Assembly: GCA_913056525.1 (NCBI GenBank)
Contig: CAJXLO010000010.1
Location: forward strand, 1-42,091
Direction: 5' to 3'
From: an uncultured Psychroflexus sp.
GTDB lineage: Bacteria; Bacteroidota; Bacteroidia; Flavobacteriales; Flavobacteriaceae
DNA length: 42,091 nucleotides
Below the pieces are notes generated by a model. That model saw only the letters and a list, made by a program, of their open reading frames with translations, ran no database searches and was not told where the DNA came from. The position numbers and the translations under genes are program-made. Shown here in pieces: positions 26,151 to 36,204 of the stretch. Each line of letters opens with the position of its first letter. The stretch's first letter is position 1.

Positions 26151-26179
26151 CAAAATTAGAGTAATTTTTATTTTACAAA
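26151..26179 (-). promoter_or_regulatory. Bacteroidota-type promoter for topA
   Basis: On the minus strand TTTG (26176-26179) and TAATTTTG (26151-26158) match the -33 and -7 elements with a 17-base spacer. The -7 box ends about 19 bases before the topA start at 26131. Confidence 0.55.
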
Positions 26180-26275
26180 CCTATTTTTTTTCTATTCTTT
26201 AATAATTAACTTGAATGATATCGATGTGTAGTAGGGGCAAGAACATGCTTAACCTTCTCATTATAAGATGTCTAT

Positions 26276-27196
26276 TCAGAACAAAACACCTATTTGAATA
26301 CCTAAATATCTATGATCGTCTACAGAAACCCTTTTTTTGGTCTGTTGTTCATACCAGAATTGAACTCTTATATTATTGATCTGATATTTCAAGCAAGCTT
26401 TGACCATTAATACATGATCTATGGTTGATCTTGTAAAAATGGCTTTACTATTGATAAGATGACCTTCCATACGAGCGTCAAACAATTGATAGCGATAATA
26501 TACACCGGTTGAAAGAACGAAAGGGTTTTTCGCATTGAGTATTCCTGCCGATAATGCGTTGTTTAAAAGTCCTTCCCTGTTCAAGTCAAGAGCTATGCCA
26601 GATTGAAAGAAATTCTCCAGCGTTCCCAGACTGGCTTTATTCTCAAACCTCATCTTAGTAAAGAATGGCAGACTGGTATTGAACTCATGCCAGCTTTCTA
26701 TACTTATGTTTAAATGATGCCGGTCTGGTAGCTGGTATTCCCAGACGGGTCTTTGCTCATCAATCAGTTTATGAAAAGCCTGATGGACATCATCAGCTTT
26801 AGTTTGTGGACCAGCCATAGCATAGTCCAACTCTAAGAAAAATGCTTTTTTGGGTAAAACGTACTGCATGCCCGCGTTCAATCTTAGAATACCTGCAAAT
26901 GGCCTATCAAAAAAAATGCTGTCGGGTTGTGTTTTAGTGGAAGGCGTGTAGAGTTCCTGGCTCAATTGCACATGCCATTGTCTATGCTCTAAAGGTGTTT
27001 GGCTTAACTGTTTGTCGTACCTTACGAAAGTGCCTGCTGTATAGTACTGATCGGTCAGGAAATAAAGGTCATTATCATGCTTGACCGAAATTTGATGCTC
27101 ATAATTTTGTGCGCTCAAGGATAATACCAGGATCTGAAAGGTACAAGCAAAAAATAATTCTGAACGCCTCAATAAGATTTGATGTTTAGTTGCCAA
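26276..27196 (-). CDS. LpxR-like outer-membrane protein (DUF2219, lipid A deacylase family)
   Basis: A signal-peptide region (LLRRSELFFACTFQILVLSLSAQ) leads into a beta-barrel with HDNDLYFLTDQYYTAGTFVRY, DRPFAGILRL and later amphipathic strands, ending IQIGVLF. The NDND-like motif and the YTxG strand match LpxR, which removes the 3'-acyloxyacyl group of lipid A at the outer membrane. No ATG is available: the longest frame begins with TTG at 27196, and another TTG at 27172 (giving MRRSELFF...) fits a signal peptide better. A possible -7 box, TATTTTTG, overlaps the first TTG, which also favours the later start. Confidence 0.75.
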   Translation of the reverse strand: MATKHQILLRRSELFFACTFQILVLSLSAQNYEHQISVKHDNDLYFLTDQYYTAGTFVRYDKQLSQTPLEHRQWHVQLSQELYTPSTKTQPDSIFFDRPFAGILRLNAGMQYVLPKKAFFLELDYAMAGPQTKADDVHQAFHKLIDEQRPVWEYQLPDRHHLNISIESWHEFNTSLPFFTKMRFENKASLGTLENFFQSGIALDLNREGLLNNALSAGILNAKNPFVLSTGVYYRYQLFDARMEGHLINSKAIFTRSTIDHVLMVKACLKYQINNIRVQFWYEQQTKKRVSVDDHRYLGIQIGVLF

Positions 27197-27271
27197 AAAT
27201 AGATTTTTTTGTTTTTGTTTTAAAAATGAACGAATTCAACGCTTCTTACTGACCGTGCAAAAATCACTGAA

Positions 27272-27284
27272 TGACACTTTGTCA
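27272..27284. promoter_or_regulatory. inverted repeat TGACA-N3-TGTCA at the miaB promoter
   Basis: TGACACTTTGTCA has perfect 5-base arms and covers the -33 TTTG element of the miaB promoter, as expected for a repressor site. Which protein would bind is unknown. Confidence 0.4.
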
Positions 27285-27308
27285 GTAGTTTATTAAATCC
27301 TATTTTTG
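27278..27308 (+). promoter_or_regulatory. Bacteroidota-type promoter for the miaB operon
   Basis: TTTG at 27278-27281 and TATTTTTG at 27301-27308 are separated by 19 bases, an excellent match to the -33 / -7 consensus of this phylum. The start codon of miaB follows 19 bases later. Confidence 0.7.
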
Positions 27309-27327
27309 CAGAAATCATCTTTTGACC

Positions 27328-28764
27328 ATGAAAGCGATATTAGCCGATCAGCAAGGAACAACACTGGAAAGAGAACAGCATCAGAACAATACTAAAAAAC
27401 TTTATCTTGAGAGCTACGGCTGTCAAATGAACTTCAGCGATAGTGAGATCGTTGCTTCTATTATGAATAAAGAAGGTTATAACACCACTGACTCGCTCAA
27501 AGAGGCAGACCTCGTCCTGGTTAATACTTGTTCCATACGAGATAAAGCGGAACAAACGGTGAGGAAACGCCTGGAGAAGTTCAATGCGGTAAAAGAGGAT
27601 AATCCTAAAATGAAGGTTGGTGTATTGGGATGTATGGCTGAAAGATTAAAAAGTAAATTCCTGGAAGAAGAAAAGATCGTTGACCTTGTCGTTGGACCTG
27701 ATGCTTATAAAGACCTTCCTAAATTGGTCAAAGAAGTGGAAGATGGAAGGAATGCTGTAAACGTTATCTTATCCAAGGAAGAAACCTACGGCGATGTCCA
27801 GCCTGTCAGGTTGCAGAGTAATGGTGTAAGTGCCTTTGTTTCCATCACGCGTGGATGTGATAATATGTGTACTTTTTGTGTAGTCCCTTTCACTAGAGGT
27901 AGGGAAAGAAGTCGTGACCCCAGAAGCATCATTAATGAAGTAAGCGACCTTGCAGATAAAGGATATAAAGAAATAACCTTGTTAGGTCAGAATGTGGATA
28001 GCTACTTATGGTATGGTGGCGGACTCAAGAAAGACTTCAGGAAAGCCTCTGAGATGCAAAAGGCCACAGCAGTAGGTTTTTCAGGTTTATTGGACATGGT
28101 GGCTAAGGCTCAACCCAGGATGCGCATTCGCTTTTCCACCTCTAATCCGCAAGATATGACCCTGGATGTGATCAGGACCATGGCAAAACATAAGAATATC
28201 TGTAACTACATCCATTTGCCTGTACAAAGTGGAAGTGACCGAATCCTCAAGAAAATGAACAGACTGCATACGCGTCAGGAATATATGGAACTGATAGATA
28301 ACATCAGGAGCATCATCCCGGAGTGCGGCATCTCCCAGGATATGATCGCCGGATTCCCTTCAGAAACGGAAGAAGACCATCAAGATACCTTAACGCTGAT
28401 GGAATATGTGAAGTATGATTTCGGCTTCATGTTCGCTTATTCAGAACGACCCGGAACGGTGGCTGGCAAGAAGATGCAAGACGATGTCCCTCAGGAAGTG
28501 AAAAAAAGAAGATTACAGGAGATCATCGCTTTACAAAGGGAACATTCTCATTATCGAACCAAGTCGCATCTGGGCAATACAGAAGAGGTCTTGATAGAAA
28601 AAACATCCAAGAAGTCCGATGAGCATTGGGCCGGCAGGAATTCTCAGAATACTATGGTAGTATTCCCAAAGCAAAACTATCAAGTAGGCGACCTGGTAAA
28701 CGTTAAAATAAAGGATTGCACCACGGCGACATTGATAGGTGACGCCATAGAAAAAGCGGAATAG
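27328..28764 (+). CDS. miaB: tRNA-2-methylthio-N6-dimethylallyladenosine synthase
   Basis: I use the ATG at 27328 (478 residues); a TTG two codons upstream is less likely. The N-terminal UPF0004 domain carries the first cluster cysteines (ESYGCQMN with C32, NTCSIRD, GCMAERL). The radical-SAM motif is RGCDNMCTFCVVPFTRGRE, and a TRAM domain follows (QVGDLVNVKIKDCTTATLIG). MiaB adds the 2-methylthio group to i6A37 of tRNAs reading UNN codons, using two iron-sulfur clusters. It heads the plus-strand run miaB, sigma-54 activator, lptE, TPR-like gene, secG. Confidence 0.96.
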   Translation: MKAILADQQGTTLEREQHQNNTKKLYLESYGCQMNFSDSEIVASIMNKEGYNTTDSLKEADLVLVNTCSIRDKAEQTVRKRLEKFNAVKEDNPKMKVGVLGCMAERLKSKFLEEEKIVDLVVGPDAYKDLPKLVKEVEDGRNAVNVILSKEETYGDVQPVRLQSNGVSAFVSITRGCDNMCTFCVVPFTRGRERSRDPRSIINEVSDLADKGYKEITLLGQNVDSYLWYGGGLKKDFRKASEMQKATAVGFSGLLDMVAKAQPRMRIRFSTSNPQDMTLDVIRTMAKHKNICNYIHLPVQSGSDRILKKMNRLHTRQEYMELIDNIRSIIPECGISQDMIAGFPSETEEDHQDTLTLMEYVKYDFGFMFAYSERPGTVAGKKMQDDVPQEVKKRRLQEIIALQREHSHYRTKSHLGNTEEVLIEKTSKKSDEHWAGRNSQNTMVVFPKQNYQVGDLVNVKIKDCTTATLIGDAIEKAE

Positions 28765-28767
28765 ACC

Positions 28768-30054
28768 ATGGAATCACTACAATCCATCAAACAAAGATTT
28801 GAGATCATAGGTAATGACCCTAAGCTGAACAGGGCTTTAGAAAAGTGTGTAGGTGTGGCTCCAACGGATATTTCTGTACTTATCACAGGGGAAAGTGGTG
28901 TTGGGAAAGAAACCTTACCCAAGATCATTCATGCACTATCGCTGCGAAAACACGCCAAGTACATCGCTGTCAACTGCGGTGCCATTCCCGAAGGTACGAT
29001 AGACAGCGAACTCTTTGGGCATGAAAAAGGAGCTTTCACGGGAGCGAATCAAGCGAGGAAAGGATATTTCCAGGAAGCCGATGGCGGCACCATATTCTTA
29101 GATGAAGTAGGTGAACTCCCACTAACGACCCAGGTAAGATTACTAAGGGTCATAGAGAACGGCGAATATATCAGAGTTGGTTCCTCTCAGGTCAACAAGA
29201 CCGATGTGCGCATTGTAGCTGCTACTAACGTGAACATGAAAGAAGCCATAAAAAAAGAAAAGTTCAGAGAAGACCTGTTTTACCGGCTTAGCACTATAGA
29301 GATCAATCTTCCCCCTTTAAGAGAACGCCCAGAGGATATTCATTTACTGTTCAGGAAGTTCGCCTCTGATTTTGCCCATAAGTACAATATGCCAACGGTA
29401 AGATTAACCGAAGATGCCCAGCAAAAGTTGAAGCAATGCCGCTGGCCTGGCAATATCCGTCAATTGAAGAACGTAACCGAGCAAATATCGGTCCTCGAGA
29501 AAGAAAGACTTGTCAATGCGGACCAGATAACGAGCTATCTGCCTGGGACGAGTTCAAACCTTCCTTCTGTTATAGATAAAGCAAGGAACCAAAGCGACTT
29601 TAGCAATGAAAGAGAGATCCTTTACAAGATCCTCTTTGATATGCGTAACGATATTAATGACCTGAAAAAACTTACTATGGAGCTTATGCGCGAAGGAAAT
29701 AGCAATGATGTGCATCAAAAGAACAAAAACCTGATCAGCAAGATCTATAATGACGATTCAGAAGCCATAGAAGAGTTCAAGTCAGAACATGATGAAAACA
29801 AGAACAAGGCTGAATTCCTGGATTACCCTTTGGAAGATAACTATTCACAAAAAACAAATGATAATGCCGTTAACGATAAGTTCGATTTTGCTGAAGAGGT
29901 AGAAGAAGAAGAGCCTTTATCATTACAAGACAAAGAATACGAGTTGATAAAAAAATCCCTGGAAAGACATGAAGGAAGGAGAAAACCAGCTGCTGATGAA
30001 CTTGGTATCAGTGAAAGGACACTGTATCGAAAGATCAAGCAATACAACTTTTAG
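28768..30054 (+). CDS. sigma-54-dependent transcriptional activator without a sensory domain
   Basis: The 428-residue protein begins directly with the AAA+ domain: Walker A GESGVGKE (41-48), the intact sigma-54 contact loop GAFTGA (88-93), Walker B GTIFLDEVGE and a sensor region ending ERPEDIHLLFRKFA. A linker of more than 100 charged, low-complexity residues follows. A Fis-type helix-turn-helix (RKPAADELGISERTLYRKIK) forms the C-terminus. No receiver, PAS or GAF domain precedes the ATPase, so control must be by another protein, by level, or constitutive. It starts 3 bases after miaB. A candidate target is the sigma-54-like sequence before groES, about 1.7 kb downstream. Confidence 0.93.
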   Translation: MESLQSIKQRFEIIGNDPKLNRALEKCVGVAPTDISVLITGESGVGKETLPKIIHALSLRKHAKYIAVNCGAIPEGTIDSELFGHEKGAFTGANQARKGYFQEADGGTIFLDEVGELPLTTQVRLLRVIENGEYIRVGSSQVNKTDVRIVAATNVNMKEAIKKEKFREDLFYRLSTIEINLPPLRERPEDIHLLFRKFASDFAHKYNMPTVRLTEDAQQKLKQCRWPGNIRQLKNVTEQISVLEKERLVNADQITSYLPGTSSNLPSVIDKARNQSDFSNEREILYKILFDMRNDINDLKKLTMELMREGNSNDVHQKNKNLISKIYNDDSEAIEEFKSEHDENKNKAEFLDYPLEDNYSQKTNDNAVNDKFDFAEEVEEEEPLSLQDKEYELIKKSLERHEGRRKPAADELGISERTLYRKIKQYNF

Positions 30055-30066
30055 GAAAAAAAATAG

Positions 30067-30570
30067 ATGAAAAGATACCGAATTTTATTTTTTTGCTTTG
30101 CCTATCTTGTTACACATAGTTGTGGTGTTTATACTTTTAGTGGTGCAGATACTGGTAATGCTGAAACTTTCCAGGTGAACTTTTTTAATAATGAAGCTCC
30201 TATCGTAGAACCAGGAATAGACAGGACGTTCACCTTACAATTACAGGATTTTATCCAGAACCAGACCAATTTAGGGCTAACTAACACTAACGGTGACCTC
30301 ATCTATGAGGGCGAGATCGTAGAATACTATGTTGCTCCAATGACGGCGACCAGTCAGGATACAGCCGCCCAAAACAGATTGACAATAACTATTAATGTAA
30401 GGTATACGAACACACTGAACCACGACAAGGACTTTGAGGAACGATTTTCGTTCTACTTTGACTATGCAGCTAATCAACAACTGACAGGAAACACCTTACA
30501 GCAAGCATTGGATGAGATATTCACTCGTATCACTCAAGACATTTTTAGCAGATCCCTAACGAACTGGTGA
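30067..30570 (+). CDS. lptE: LptE-like LPS-assembly lipoprotein
   Basis: The 167-residue protein begins with a signal peptide and lipobox (YLVTHSCGVYTFSG, Cys 19). The mature part resembles the LptE family of Bacteroidota: YTFSGADTGNAETFQVNFF, then LQLQDFIQNQTNLGL, and a strand-rich C-terminus. LptE plugs and assists LptD in placing LPS in the outer leaflet. It follows the sigma-54 activator by 12 bases and overlaps the next gene by one base (TGATG). Confidence 0.88.
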   Translation: MKRYRILFFCFAYLVTHSCGVYTFSGADTGNAETFQVNFFNNEAPIVEPGIDRTFTLQLQDFIQNQTNLGLTNTNGDLIYEGEIVEYYVAPMTATSQDTAAQNRLTITINVRYTNTLNHDKDFEERFSFYFDYAANQQLTGNTLQQALDEIFTRITQDIFSRSLTNW

Positions 30571-31352
30571 TGGAAAGAAAAGAACTGATTCATTACATCG
30601 AAGAACCGGAAAAATTGGAGTTCAAGTCCTTATATGACCTCATGGCGGTTAGGGATAAATATCCTTATTTCCAGGCGACCTATCCATTAATATTAAAATT
30701 ACTAAGGTCTAATAGAAAGTTCCAGTATGAGGTTTTTCTGGAAAAAGCAGCCATCCAAATGAGCGGGAGGGAAGTACTTTTCGACTTCATCAACATAGAT
30801 GAGAACGTCTACAAGAAAGTAGCGGATCAGGTGCAAAGAGATATGCAGGAGGAACGCGTCGTTGACCTTACCCAAGATGAGCTAAAATTATCAAAAGAAC
30901 CATCACAAAATTTATCAGAACTTCAAAAATTTTATGATGCGGAAACGAATAAAACGATAACAGGCAAAAAAAGGGATTTTAACGCATGGCTCAGGTCGAC
31001 CCAAAAGCCAAAGATAAAGAGAAATGACAACGACAGGTCCGCTGAGAAACCACTCAGAAGCGAGCATTCTTCCCTATCATCCAAGACCTCGAAAAGAGTA
31101 GATGAATTCATTAAGAAAAGTCCATCCATCACATCGCCTAAGGAATATGAACCCAAGATGAACGAACTATCTGTTAAGGACACTCCTAGTTCACAATTAA
31201 TGACAGAAACCCTGGCCGAAATATTCGTAGAACAAAAGAAGTACGATAAGGCCATTCAAGCTTATAAGATATTAATTTTGAATAATCCCGAAAAAAATGG
31301 TTTCTTTGCAAGTCGAATTGAAAAAATCAAACAACTCCGAGAAAAGCATTGA
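30570..31352 (+). CDS. TPR-like hypothetical protein
   Basis: The ATG at 30570 overlaps the lptE stop (TGATG) and gives 260 residues. The N-terminal half, including FQATYPLILKLLRSNRKFQ, is helical. The middle is charged and low in complexity. The C-terminus (LMTETLAEIFVEQKKYDKAIQAYKILILNNPEKN) is a clear tetratricopeptide-like helix pair. No signal peptide or membrane segment is seen. In my recollection a gene of this kind is usual between lptE and secG in Bacteroidota; its role is unknown. Confidence 0.75.
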   Translation: MERKELIHYIEEPEKLEFKSLYDLMAVRDKYPYFQATYPLILKLLRSNRKFQYEVFLEKAAIQMSGREVLFDFINIDENVYKKVADQVQRDMQEERVVDLTQDELKLSKEPSQNLSELQKFYDAETNKTITGKKRDFNAWLRSTQKPKIKRNDNDRSAEKPLRSEHSSLSSKTSKRVDEFIKKSPSITSPKEYEPKMNELSVKDTPSSQLMTETLAEIFVEQKKYDKAIQAYKILILNNPEKNGFFASRIEKIKQLREKH

Positions 31353-31354
31353 TC

Positions 31355-31711
31355 ATGAGCACTTTCACTATATATCTAATATTAATTCTAATCGTGGCTT
31401 TCTTATTGATCGTGGCGATCATGGTACAAAATCCAAAAGGTGGTGGAATATCATCATCCTTTGGAGGTAGCAGTTCCCAGCAGGTTGGTGGAGTGAAGCA
31501 GACATCGGACTTTCTGGACAAAAGCACCTGGTTCCTCGCCACTTTATTATTAGTTCTGATATTATTGTCCAACGTTACCATCATGAACAGCGGGGCGACG
31601 GACTCCAAGATATTGAACGGCGACGGTACCCAGCAAGAACAACCAAAAGAAACCATCCCAGAAGTACCAGACAATACGAAGAACCCTAATAATGGTCAGG
31701 GTAACAATTAA
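31355..31711 (+). CDS. secG: preprotein translocase subunit SecG
   Basis: The start at 31355 gives 118 residues. Two membrane helices (about 3-25 and 52-72) flank the conserved cytoplasmic loop VQNPKGGGISSSFGG, diagnostic of SecG. A polar, proline- and asparagine-rich tail (NNGQGNN end) follows. SecG assists SecYEG-mediated export. It is the last gene of the miaB run and is followed by a strong terminator. Confidence 0.93.
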   Translation: MSTFTIYLILILIVAFLLIVAIMVQNPKGGGISSSFGGSSSQQVGGVKQTSDFLDKSTWFLATLLLVLILLSNVTIMNSGATDSKILNGDGTQQEQPKETIPEVPDNTKNPNNGQGNN

Positions 31712-31737
31712 ACCTGTTAGAAAACTTTACTGAAAAA

Positions 31738-31768
31738 TGCCAACTTATGCCAAGTTGGCATTTTTTTT
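31738..31768 (+). terminator. rho-independent terminator after secG
   Basis: A perfect 9-bp stem, TGCCAACTT / AAGTTGGCA, with a 5-base loop is followed by eight T residues. It ends the miaB-secG run and lies about 24 bases upstream of the sigma-54-like groES promoter, so it could also serve as a protein-binding inverted repeat. Confidence 0.85.
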
Positions 31769-31791
31769 GGCTAATTGTCAGTTTATCCAAC

Positions 31792-31808
31792 TTGGCACAT
31801 ATTTCGCT
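31792..31808 (+). promoter_or_regulatory. sigma-54-type promoter candidate for groESL
   Basis: TTGGCACATATTTCGCT has the invariant GG (31794-31795) and GC (31806-31807) exactly 10 bases apart. The -24 part matches YTGGCAC fully; the -12 part is TCGC for TTGC. It predicts a start about 22 bases before the groES ATG. No good TTTG/TAnnTTTG promoter is seen in the same gap. Confidence 0.55.
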
Positions 31809-31840
31809 TATGTATATCAAATTTTAAAAAATATTTCAAA

Positions 31841-32116
31841 ATGGCAATAAACATTCAACCCTTATCAGACCGCGTGCTTGTAGAGCCACAAGCCGCAGAA
31901 GAAAAAACAGCAAGCGGTATCATCATTCCAGAGACCGCTAAGGAAAAACCTCAACGCGGAACGGTAGTTGCCGTGGGAAAAGGTAAAAAAGACCACGATA
32001 TGACCGTAAAAGAAGGCGATACTGTAATTTACGGGAAGTATTCCGGCACAGAATTAAAGTTTGACGACAAGGAGTATCTCATGATGAGAGAAGATGATAT
32101 CCTTGCTATCGTATAA
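31841..32116 (+). CDS. groES: co-chaperonin GroES
   Basis: The start at 31841 gives 91 residues ([20 protein letters not shown]...), the normal GroES length; the longer frame upstream reads through the promoter region. The mobile loop region [18 protein letters not shown] and the C-terminal [15 protein letters not shown] are canonical. It caps GroEL and helps encapsulate folding proteins. groEL follows after 34 bases. Confidence 0.97.
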   Translation: MAINIQPLSDRVLVEPQAAEEKTASGIIIPETAKEKPQRGTVVAVGKGKKDHDMTVKEGDTVIYGKYSGTELKFDDKEYLMMREDDILAIV

Positions 32117-32138
32117 TCAATAATCATTCATTAACTAA

Positions 32139-33797
<1,659 letters not shown>

Positions 33798-33824
33798 GAT
33801 CAAATTCCTCAATTATAAATTAGA

Positions 33825-33857
33825 AAAACCGTTACGTTTAGATGTAACGGTTTTTTT
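33825..33857 (+). terminator. rho-independent terminator after groEL
   Basis: The stem AAAACCGTTAC / GTAACGGTTTT with an 8-base loop and a run of T residues lies 28 bases after the groEL stop. It differs in sequence from the two CCGC-type terminators around the DUF2442 gene. Confidence 0.85.
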
Positions 33858-34115
33858 AATGCTCCAGTTTCAATAAAAATACTTGATATTAAACAGTATG
33901 TGTGGCTAAGTTGAATCTTTTCGCTATTACGAAAACCGGTCAGCCTTTAACGAGTACCTTTCGAGTACCAGTTATCTTCTTTTTAGTCAGCTTGATGATC
34001 ATCCAATGTCTTCAACTGAAAAACTAGCAACTTACAAACTTAACGCATCAAATGAATATAAAAACTCAAGTCTGGTTTTAACCGTGGGTCGGTAAAAAGA
34101 TATTTAATTCAAAAA
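33858..34115. other. intergenic gap with no recognised gene
   Basis: Between the groEL terminator and the convergent DUF4301 gene I see no credible coding region; a 29-codon frame from 34003 has no supporting features. A small inverted repeat, TTTTCG / CGAAAA, occurs near 33917-33934. No terminator for the DUF4301 gene is evident on the minus strand. Confidence 0.4.
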
Positions 34116-35648
34116 TCAGCCTTGATGAGCTTGGTTTAAAAGATCGAGCACGGTCTTGACCGGTGAAAAGGTTTCGAGTGGCACCTCTACGAAAATCGTA
34201 TTCCAATGCTCCATCGCGCCGTTCCATAATCCTGGAAGTTCTAAGGCCTTGAGCGGTTTGCCTTCAGCGGATTTTTCAGTGATGATACCACGTTTTGGAT
34301 TGACATACTGCTCAAGGTCGAACTTCCTACCCTCAAAATCCTTGACGCCGCAAACAATATCCACCGGATTAAAGTGCGTAGAATGCTCTAAGATGGATCT
34401 TTGACCTTCATCAGACAAGTCCATTTGCGAGGTTTCCACGATCTGCAACGTTGTAAAACCATTTCCCAACTCCACCCAAAAAGGACCACCACCAGGCGCG
34501 CCTTCATTCTTCACCATACCACAAATTCGTATCGGTCTGTTGAGCAGTTCATAAGCGGTAGATTTATCTTTAACATCGCCTTTAATATGTAAAGTTTCCC
34601 TAATGAAAGTCCTGATCTCTTCTTCATGGTCTTGATAAAGCCCGGCTGATAGGACATTTAAATAATGATAGGTTTTTCGCTGCACTTCTAACAATTTACC
34701 GGCCAACGCTCTTTTATAGCCGGCATTTTCCTTGGCGGTCTCCTTGCGCTGAACATTATCGATATTCTTGATGAATATCAGATCGGCATCTATCTTGTTA
34801 AGATTTTTGATCAATGCGCCATGACCGGCAGGTCTGAACAGTAATTCTCCATTTTCAAATTTAAAAATAGAATTATCCGGATTTACCGCAATAGTATCCG
34901 TCGATCTTTCCTGAAAGGTATAATGGACAAAATAATCAAGTTCCGTCTCTTGTTTGAGCAATGGTAAGCAGGCTTCTTCCACTTGTTTAAAACGTGCTAA
35001 ATGATCATCCGTGACAGTAAAGTGCAAATGGGCTTTATTTTGATAACTTGCATAATAAGAAGCTTCATGGAAATGTTCCTCAAAAGGTGTCAGCGTCTTA
35101 TCTGCATAGCGATGGAATGGGATCAGTCCCTTAGGCAGCTCGGCCATTCCTAATTTACCTTCATTTAAAACCGTATCCAATAGGATCTTATAACGTTCAT
35201 CCTTAGATAGCTTTTCAAGATCTGGATGGCTTTTCCTGGCCATGCTTAATGCTTGCTCCGCAAAAGCGAAATCTTCAAATCTATCAAAAAAAGCTTGTAA
35301 GGCTACATGATCATCTGCTTCTAAAAGTTGGCTCGGGCTTTGGTTACTTTTATCCAGATCGACTTTAAACTGATACAAAGCCTTGAACATACGCGAGGCT
35401 GCACCACTGGCGGGAATAAACTTAGCCAGCTCAACATCATCTTCTATAATAAAGGCGTCGTGTAGTACTGATCTTTCGATATCATCTAATTGAACGATCC
35501 CATCATCCGGCGTCGCTGCTTTTTCTACTTTTACGGTTTCAATTCCATCTTTAAAGGTTTTGATCTGGGCTTTTACCTGATCTTCATTTAATCCGTGCGT
35601 GCGGACCTGTTCTTTTTCTTTTGCTGTAAGTTCTATTGAATCACTCAT
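34116..35648 (-). CDS. DUF4301 family protein
   Basis: This 510-residue soluble protein has no signal peptide or membrane segment. Features include FIPASGAASRMFKALYQF (about 80-97), LLFRPAGHGALIKNLNKIDADLIFIKNIDNVQ in the middle, and KNEGAPGGGPFWVEL. The GAASRMFKAL and RPAGHGALI segments loosely resemble nucleotide-sugar-type phosphate-binding loops, but I cannot name a reaction. The start overlaps the end of the NadR-like kinase gene by 8 bases, tying it to the nicotinamide or thiamine salvage genes upstream. Confidence 0.85.
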   Translation of the reverse strand: MSDSIELTAKEKEQVRTHGLNEDQVKAQIKTFKDGIETVKVEKAATPDDGIVQLDDIERSVLHDAFIIEDDVELAKFIPASGAASRMFKALYQFKVDLDKSNQSPSQLLEADDHVALQAFFDRFEDFAFAEQALSMARKSHPDLEKLSKDERYKILLDTVLNEGKLGMAELPKGLIPFHRYADKTLTPFEEHFHEASYYASYQNKAHLHFTVTDDHLARFKQVEEACLPLLKQETELDYFVHYTFQERSTDTIAVNPDNSIFKFENGELLFRPAGHGALIKNLNKIDADLIFIKNIDNVQRKETAKENAGYKRALAGKLLEVQRKTYHYLNVLSAGLYQDHEEEIRTFIRETLHIKGDVKDKSTAYELLNRPIRICGMVKNEGAPGGGPFWVELGNGFTTLQIVETSQMDLSDEGQRSILEHSTHFNPVDIVCGVKDFEGRKFDLEQYVNPKRGIITEKSAEGKPLKALELPGLWNGAMEHWNTIFVEVPLETFSPVKTVLDLLNQAHQG

Positions 35649-36204
35649 ACCTTTTTTGTTTTATGGCGTCTACCGAACGTTCGATACGCTGTTGATGATC
35701 TCCACTTATCTTTACATAAGGAAGCTGTCTGCTTTGCAATGCCTTTTCAAATATAAAAAAGATTTCTTTTCGGTTCTGCGGTAAGTCTCTAAGTAGGTCA
35801 TTTTCCCATGGTATATCGATGTCCGTCAGTAGATAAAGGTCATACGCTCGATCATGGATCGCCCGTTCCAATATATCGCTATGAAAATGATCAAAATAGA
35901 TATCCGTATAAACTTTGGTCTGTAGCGGGTTCGTGTCCATAAAGATGATATCCTGAACTTTCTTTAGCACCTGGTCTTCTAAAGCACATTGTCCTTTTAC
36001 AATAGGATCGATATCGGCTGGAAGACATATCTCATCCGGAAGTTCTTCTTTTTCCTCCAGGTATGTTCTGGCAAATTCAGGGACCCAATCTGCAGAAAAG
36101 TAATCGGCCAGAGAGCTTACCAATGTGGTCTTTCCAGTGGACTCAGGGCCAAAGGCGACTACTTTAAAAGGCTGCTTTTGGGAAGGTTGATCTGTTTTTT
36201 CCAT
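35641..36204 (-). CDS. NadR-like P-loop kinase (probable ribosylnicotinamide kinase)
   Basis: The 187-residue protein has the Walker A motif GPESTGKTTLVSSLADYF followed by WVPEFARTYLEE, the pattern of the C-terminal kinase domain of NadR. It also has FMDTNPLQTKVYTDIYF and LYLLTDIDIPWENDLLRDLP. NadR kinases phosphorylate nicotinamide riboside to NMN, trapping it after PnuC uptake. It overlaps the pnuC gene by 46 bases in another frame and DUF4301 by 8. Adjacency to PnuC supports NR salvage, but the neighbouring thiamine-binding-like gene keeps a thiamine role open. Confidence 0.85.
   Translation of the reverse strand: MEKTDQPSQKQPFKVVAFGPESTGKTTLVSSLADYFSADWVPEFARTYLEEKEELPDEICLPADIDPIVKGQCALEDQVLKKVQDIIFMDTNPLQTKVYTDIYFDHFHSDILERAIHDRAYDLYLLTDIDIPWENDLLRDLPQNRKEIFFIFEKALQSRQLPYVKISGDHQQRIERSVDAIKQKRYE

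Noticed and set aside
31752-31772. A second sigma-54-like sequence, TTGGCATTTTTTTTGGC, overlapping the secG terminator
   Set aside because: GG and GC are 11 bases apart, not 10, and the sequence is explained by the hairpin arm plus T-run.
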